A DNA stretch of 64,000 bases from Nemania diffusa (taxonomy: Eukaryota > Ascomycota > Sordariomycetes > Xylariales > Xylariaceae): positions 4,788,001 to 4,852,000 of the forward strand of contig JBBPUQ010000004.1 in assembly GCA_038501195.1 (NCBI GenBank), read 5' to 3'. Positions 59,238 through 64,000 of this stretch are shown here, piece after piece. Each line of letters begins with the position of its first letter. The first letter of the stretch is position 1. The notes under the pieces are model-generated. The model made no database searches, was not told the DNA's origin, and saw only the letters and a program-made list of their open reading frames with translations. Both the position numbers and the translations under genes were made by a program.

Positions 59238-59893
59238 TAATACGCTACTAAGTAATAGGTATATTGCGCCCTGTGTATAGCTGTAGCCACCTAAAGGGTG
59301 AATCGTTACTGGTCTGTTAGGTAGTGCAGCGTACTACAACAGCTAGCACTAGGTCTAGGCTGCCTACTAGATGACTTAAAATAGGTAGGTGCTTGGTGAT
59401 ATAGGTACTTTTTGACGGTTAGATGGTTACACTACAGGTCGTATAAACATGAACTGGATGACAGGCAGAGCTACCCAAGGTGCCTACATAATATGCGTAT
59501 ATGACTTCAATTACTGAAATCCTTTTAACCTCGATCCGAGCCTTGTGGGTAGTGTCTACCATCTATCTATTCCAATGAATTAAAATAAACCCACCCTATT
59601 GTTTGAGAGACTTCGATTGCTTATAGTCTGTCTAATACATAAATGCACTTAAAGACAAAACGTCACCATTAACACCAAATAGGAGGCGGATACCACGGCT
59701 TATGTCGGAATTGGACCCCTCCCACCTCCCGACCCACGACCCACGACTAGCATTAAGCCACTAGGACTAGGACTACCTACGACTGGCTATCTAGACTGCC
59801 TATCTATATGCATACATACAGCTTACGTGCAATATAGGTGGTTATTGCTTTGCGAGCTCTCTCCGACTAGATAGACTATTACTACAATCCTAT

Positions 59894-59927
59894 CACGACT
59901 ACGACCACGATTACGACTACGACTACG
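59894..59927 (+). repeat. degenerate ACGACT tandem tract
   Basis: Imperfect six-base units (ACGACT, ACGACC, ACGATT) run into a similarly patterned CCACATC-rich stretch up to about 60002, in the upstream region or 5' UTR of rgp1. Confidence 0.7.
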
Positions 59928-60129
59928 GCGAGAACCAGAATCAGAACTAGATCCAGATCCACGTTAACGACGAAGTTTACATCCACGTCCACATCCACAT
60001 CTGCCCCCCAGTTCTCATCGAGCCCCCGTCGTGCTGCTGCGAGCGCGAGTCCTCTTTCTCTATCCGGTTCGAGCATCGACAACGATGAAGTTGCGCTCAT
60101 GATTTCTCCCCTTCGCTTGAAGGAGTGTC

Positions 60130-62652
60130 ATGATGCCGCCCGAAGGACGGCCCACCAATATCCGCGTCGTCATAAAATGGGATGACCAGACCGTGTTCGC
60201 CGGAGAGGAGATTAGGTGCCATATCACCTTCAAGAATGTCGCCCCTGGTTCCAACCAACGCCAGTCCTTGCAGCCCTCGCCGAGATCTGATCGACCGAGA
60301 CAACCTTCGCCGCTGCTGAGTCCGAGGGGAGCCTCTAATAACGGCTTGACGCCCCCCCTGTCCGCTCGCAGCCACCGGTCAACATTGTCGCTTAACGTGC
60401 CCCCTACAAGCTCGCGCCTCAGGAACAGCATCCAACAATGGCCGCCTCCCCAGCAGCTGCCCGTGGCCGCGCCCCCGCAGAAACCCGCAAACGCCCATAA
60501 ACGGTCCGTCTCCATCGTGTCTATGGGCTCTACTGCTACCGTCGATGACCAGGTATACGTCAATGGCTCTCAAACAAAACCTCAGCGCCCTCATCGCGGC
60601 CATGGCCGATCCGCTAGTCTTCAGATCGTCCCGCGCGCTGGTGTGACGGCGAATGGACCCCAGTCGGCAGCGCTACCGCGTAGGTCGCCCTTCGGCTCCG
60701 ACTCTCCCGTCTTTAATAACCATTCATTTCCTCCCTCGAAGCATGGCTTTGGCCGTAGTCCCGGGCCTGCGACGGCCCCTAATACCCCAGGCATTGCTAG
60801 GTCGCCTACAAGGAGGAAAGCAGCTGGCCCTATGCCAGACTTCAAGTTTCCTATGGGCCCAGGACCTTCTACTGGCGACCCTAGCGACTCTCCTATTATA
60901 GATGACTTCGCCGTAACACCCACCGCGGAGACGATGCCCCAATTCTCCTTCCCTGTCCGCTCGAAAGAGCCAATACCTACCATCTCCGAGCATTCAGCAC
61001 CAGTCGCGAGAATCCTATCTGCCGCAAGTATGGCGGGTGGTACTCCTAGAAGTAGTGGGGAGTTTTATTCTCTCAGCAATAATTCGTCCGAAACACTGGC
61101 CTCAGAATATGTTACCCCCCTTTTCCAGAACGGGCGGACACCTGCCCACCTGCGCCGAAGCTCTGCCATGTCTAACATAAATATGGCTAGGCCCCCGGAA
61201 TCCCTGATGATGGGCTATGCCCAAGTGCATGGCTCCTTTACGCTGGATGGATCACTCGTTAACTTGGGCCCATTTGAGGCCGTCAAACGAAAAGCGGTCC
61301 TAAGTGGACAGGGTGGTGGTGTGATCGGAGTTGAGTCGTCAAGAAGATCTAGTGGTTTCCTGAATGGCTTTGGATGGGGTGGCCTTGGTAATTCCATTGG
61401 GGAACTTCTCGGTGGAGGTGAATTCAGCAGTATAAAAGAGATGCGAGGAGCTGCGAGCTCGAAGTCCATCCCGCTGTTGTCTACTCCCCAATCGATATTG
61501 TTTGTGGATCTGCAATTGGACCCTGGTGAGAGCAGAACATACGAGTACTCCTTCAAATTACCAAAAGGCCTGCCTCCAACACACAGAGGCAGGGCTATCA
61601 AGATAGCTTATAGCTTGGTTGTTGGCACGCAACGAGCTGGAGGTGCCAAGGAACAGCAAGTGCGATCCGTTGATATTCCTTTTCGAGTTCTTGGCAGCGT
61701 TAATAGCTACGGCGAGATCCTCGGTCATGACTTGTTATCCCCCTATATCATACTTCGCGACCAAGCAAAGGTTCAGTCACACGAAAAAGGAACCAACGCA
61801 TCAGTCTCAAAGAAACGAACTAAATCAGACACGCCAAATTCTACTATAAACGACTTTCTAACCTACGTCGATGAACTTCTAGACCGTCCGCGAGATGGCT
61901 TGGGTCTTCTCTCACCCACGGCCACAGCAGCACCATCCCGACGTTCCTCCTTCGTAATGGAGACGACTACAGCAAAGCAGGCGATTGACCTTGCTATCAT
62001 GCGCTCAAACATGTCATCCGAATCCGGCCAAAGCAGTAACCGCTTCATGATTGCACGTAACGGCAAGCGTGTGGGTGTAGTCATGCTAGCACGCCCGGCA
62101 TATCGTCTTGGAGAAACAGTGAGTATGGCTATCGACTTTAGTGATGCTGAGATCCCCTGCTATGCCGTACATGCTGCTCTCGAGACCAGCGAGCACGTCG
62201 ATTTATCCCTAGCCCTGCGTAGTGAAGCGAGCATACATCGCGTCACACGCAAGATATACTCTAGCTCATCCGAAACAACGATGTTTGCGCGCCGCATCGT
62301 ATTCAGTCCCACCATCCCCATCGCTGCGACACCAGAATTCATAACTAGCGGATTAAATCTCGAGTGGAAAATCCGTGTCGAATTCGTGGTCCCCTCGTCC
62401 GTGCCTACGAAGAACTCTGTGGACGACGCAGATGACCAAGAGGACACTAAAGAAGAGAAACTCAAGGAGGGCCACCACTTGCTAGAGGAGATATCTCACA
62501 ACGATAAGAGCGGCCTCATCCTCGTCGCCGCCGAAAACCTCGAATGCGAGAGCTTTGAGGTTGCGGTACCCTTGCGCGTATACGGCGCCGTATGCAATGG
62601 TCTAGAACGGCTTGAACGGGACGAGGCACTTGAGGAGGGCCTCGTAGTATAA
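60130..62652 (+). CDS. rgp1: Rgp1 family protein (Golgi Ypt6 GEF subunit)
   Basis: Single-exon gene, 840 residues. The N-terminus (TNIRVVIKWDDQTVFAGEEI) and the C-terminal half have the arrestin-like beta pattern of the Rgp1 family: VHGSFTLDGSLVNLGPFEAV, DLQLDPGESRTYEYSFKLPK, PPTHRGRAIKIAYSLVVGTQ, VDIPFRVLGSVNSYGE, SMAIDFSDAEIPCYAVHAAL. With Ric1, Rgp1 forms the exchange factor for Ypt6/Rab6 at the Golgi, needed for endosome-to-Golgi retrieval. A ~300-residue Ser/Pro-rich insertion (about 35-350) splits the N-terminal strand region from the rest and is likely disordered and phosphorylated; such insertions are common in filamentous fungi. The start is the first of two adjacent ATGs. No intron is required. 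Ric1 is not in the window. Confidence 0.93.
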   Translation: MMPPEGRPTNIRVVIKWDDQTVFAGEEIRCHITFKNVAPGSNQRQSLQPSPRSDRPRQPSPLLSPRGASNNGLTPPLSARSHRSTLSLNVPPTSSRLRNSIQQWPPPQQLPVAAPPQKPANAHKRSVSIVSMGSTATVDDQVYVNGSQTKPQRPHRGHGRSASLQIVPRAGVTANGPQSAALPRRSPFGSDSPVFNNHSFPPSKHGFGRSPGPATAPNTPGIARSPTRRKAAGPMPDFKFPMGPGPSTGDPSDSPIIDDFAVTPTAETMPQFSFPVRSKEPIPTISEHSAPVARILSAASMAGGTPRSSGEFYSLSNNSSETLASEYVTPLFQNGRTPAHLRRSSAMSNINMARPPESLMMGYAQVHGSFTLDGSLVNLGPFEAVKRKAVLSGQGGGVIGVESSRRSSGFLNGFGWGGLGNSIGELLGGGEFSSIKEMRGAASSKSIPLLSTPQSILFVDLQLDPGESRTYEYSFKLPKGLPPTHRGRAIKIAYSLVVGTQRAGGAKEQQVRSVDIPFRVLGSVNSYGEILGHDLLSPYIILRDQAKVQSHEKGTNASVSKKRTKSDTPNSTINDFLTYVDELLDRPRDGLGLLSPTATAAPSRRSSFVMETTTAKQAIDLAIMRSNMSSESGQSSNRFMIARNGKRVGVVMLARPAYRLGETVSMAIDFSDAEIPCYAVHAALETSEHVDLSLALRSEASIHRVTRKIYSSSSETTMFARRIVFSPTIPIAATPEFITSGLNLEWKIRVEFVVPSSVPTKNSVDDADDQEDTKEEKLKEGHHLLEEISHNDKSGLILVAAENLECESFEVAVPLRVYGAVCNGLERLERDEALEEGLVV

Positions 62653-63605
62653 ACGCCAATGGGATCAACAGAAGAAATCCATCAGATTTCAGTGTATGTG
62701 TACCTGTATGGGGGTGAGGATAGAGAGGGCTCTCGCATAGTATCGAACATACGGATAAAGCGAAAAAAAAAAATATACACTAGCGAAGGGATATAGGGGA
62801 TGGAGAAGATCGCCGTTTCATTAATCTGGATAGAAAGCGACCAAAACGTCGATATGGAAAACTCAGTCAGGGTACGAAAAAGAGATGGTATCGTTATATC
62901 CATTATTGCAGTAGGGTGGTGGTGTAGATATTTGTGTAGTCGTATCTAGTAGGTAATCAGAGCGGAATATAAAGGGTAAACGGTTCCAGAACAAAACATC
63001 CTAACCACCTACTAATACTGGTTGTAATGACGCGCAAGTCACGAATCACCTAAGCCGTGCTATGATGTATTTAATGAACGAAACGCAGTTTCTTGATGCT
63101 TGACTAAGTAAATAACAGAGTGCGCCCGCTCATCTATTGGGGGAGGGCATGCAGAATTATGTCCTAGTGACGAGGTATAATCTCTCTAGCTGGAGGTGAA
63201 CCAAAAGCAAATGTGAAAATCACCTAACCGCCCATCTAGGTAGCCCAGTCTAGCCTATTGGGAGATTCTTAAACGCCTGTTCTCCTGGTATTCCCCCTCG
63301 GATATGAATGGTATCATGATTAGAGTAGCCAGCTTGGTCCAGCATCCCCGAGAATAAATCGCACAACGCCGCCCTCTGGTCCGTTATCTTCAGACCATGC
63401 CCCGAGTAAAAGCAGAAAAAAGAGAAAAAAAATGTGGAGCATTCCAGACGCCGGACGTGGTTCAGCGACGACCAACCATGCGATAACCTCTCCCACCTAA
63501 TCCTCCAGTAGACCAGCCCCATCACTAACTATACAATATTTCCCACAGGCCCCTGCCAAAAATACAAAAGATAAATACAAAATTAAAAGAAAATGAATGT
63601 GTGCT
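62653..63605. other. intergenic region
   Basis: About 950 bp between converging genes. A-runs at 62764-62773 and 63418-63430. No gene recognised. Confidence 0.5.
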
Positions 63606-64000
63606 TTATGTAGAAGTGTTGCTGGACCCTGTTCCCGACGATCCAGGACGTTTATCAGTAGAATCCGTCTCTTGGTCGGACGACCCTCTATATTTTCCGA
63701 GACGAAGTTTCTCATCAAGAAGCGATACTAATCGCTCCGAGTACTGGTCTAGGAGACCGTTAAGCATGGTGTCGCTCATCGCCTTGCTTCGTGTCGCTCG
63801 ATCCCCAAGGGCGACTGCTGTGAGGCGTAGTTCTTGGTCGAGTTCAGCCAGTATCTCCTGACTAATAGGATCTGTGGAAGCGAGCTTCTTCCGGTAAGCC
63901 CGAAGGGTTCGACAAGTTTGTTCAGTTGACATATTGAGTGTTCCAAACGACCTTAAGCTACCGTTACTTCTGGTTTTCGCCAAGTTGAGCGCGGGAACGG
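63606..64000 (-). CDS. 3' part of an unidentified helical protein gene, running off the window
   Basis: The minus-strand frame is open from the window edge (64000) to a stop at 63606, giving at least 130 C-terminal residues. The part seen is strongly helical and charged (LRAYRKKLASTDPISQEILAELDQELRLTAVALG, shown here only as its leading positions; key turns at QEILAELDQELRL and LDQYSERLVSLLDEKLRL), then a Ser/Thr-rich acidic tail. A start inside the window (MSTEQTCRTL) is possible, but the open upstream frame suggests an exon continuing past the edge. I recognise no family. Confidence 0.55.
   Translation of the reverse strand, partial: VPALNLAKTRSNGSLRSFGTLNMSTEQTCRTLRAYRKKLASTDPISQEILAELDQELRLTAVALGDRATRSKAMSDTMLNGLLDQYSERLVSLLDEKLRLGKYRGSSDQETDSTDKRPGSSGTGSSNTST

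Larger units (their letters stand above)
57961..60129. other. long intergenic region with AGGTA-type repeats
   Basis: About 2.2 kb. TAGGTA/TACCTA words are dense between 58840 and 59470, and a degenerate CGACTA-rich tract precedes rgp1. No gene or RNA gene recognised. Confidence 0.5.

Noticed and set aside
1..64000. CRISPR arrays, bacterial operons, rRNA genes or viral genes
   Set aside because: None seen. Spliceosomal introns and gene families show a fungal nuclear region.

Overview
This is nuclear DNA of a filamentous ascomycete (Pezizomycotina, probably Sordariomycetes). The evidence is short introns of about 50-120 bp with GTAAGT-type donors, CTAAC/CTGAC branch sites and AG acceptors, together with fungus-specific families: Dicer-like 2, a PTH11/rhodopsin-like membrane protein, a NACHT-ankyrin STAND protein, a DUF7918-type protein and two fungal P450s. 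I found 22 protein genes (one running off the right edge) and one tRNA gene. Almost every protein gene had to be assembled from several exons, and I checked that codon phase closes across every junction.

Layout. 0-5.5 kb: a gene-poor start, a type I membrane protein, then erd2 (KDEL receptor, minus). 6.6-10.9 kb: a large NACHT-ankyrin NLR-like protein. 11.7-14.4 kb: a UBL-WLM metalloprotease convergent with a coiled-coil protein. 16.3-20.8 kb: a pyruvate dehydrogenase kinase convergent with sphingosine-1-phosphate lyase. 22-25.6 kb: an Mnn10-type glycosyltransferase and a RINGv membrane E3 ligase. 28.4-38.7 kb: proteasome alpha-2, an RCC1/ATS1-like protein, dcl2 and a DUF7918-type protein. 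39.9-54 kb is accessory in character: rhodopsin-like receptor, secreted carboxylesterase, divergent SDR, a 76-residue cysteine-rich secreted protein, two P450s, and a 728-bp almost pure A/T segment bounded by perfect 12-bp inverted repeats. 54.8-64 kb: a tRNA-Lys(CTT), an uncharacterised cysteine-rich protein, rgp1 and the end of a further gene.

The most unusual signal is in the tRNA-Lys(CTT) gene at 54772-54907 (minus). Its T-stem is interrupted, between nucleotides 52 and 53, by a 63-bp insert with all the marks of a fungal spliceosomal intron: GTAAGT donor, GCTAAC branch site and CAG acceptor. Removing it restores a perfect 73-nt tRNA. Nuclear tRNA introns normally sit at 37/38 and are removed by the tRNA endonuclease, so this would be an mRNA-type intron in a Pol III gene.

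Other points of interest are the A/T element, an in-frame TGA in the second P450, an SDR whose catalytic Lys position is Arg, a candidate effector, a cysteine-rich protein with two zinc-binding-like arrays, a probable GC-AG intron, and introns of 3n length that read through as open frame. The housekeeping genes do not form one pathway. The 40-54 kb block (receptor, esterase, reductase, two P450s, secreted peptide) could be a small metabolic or host-interaction neighbourhood, but it has no PKS, NRPS or terpene synthase within the window.
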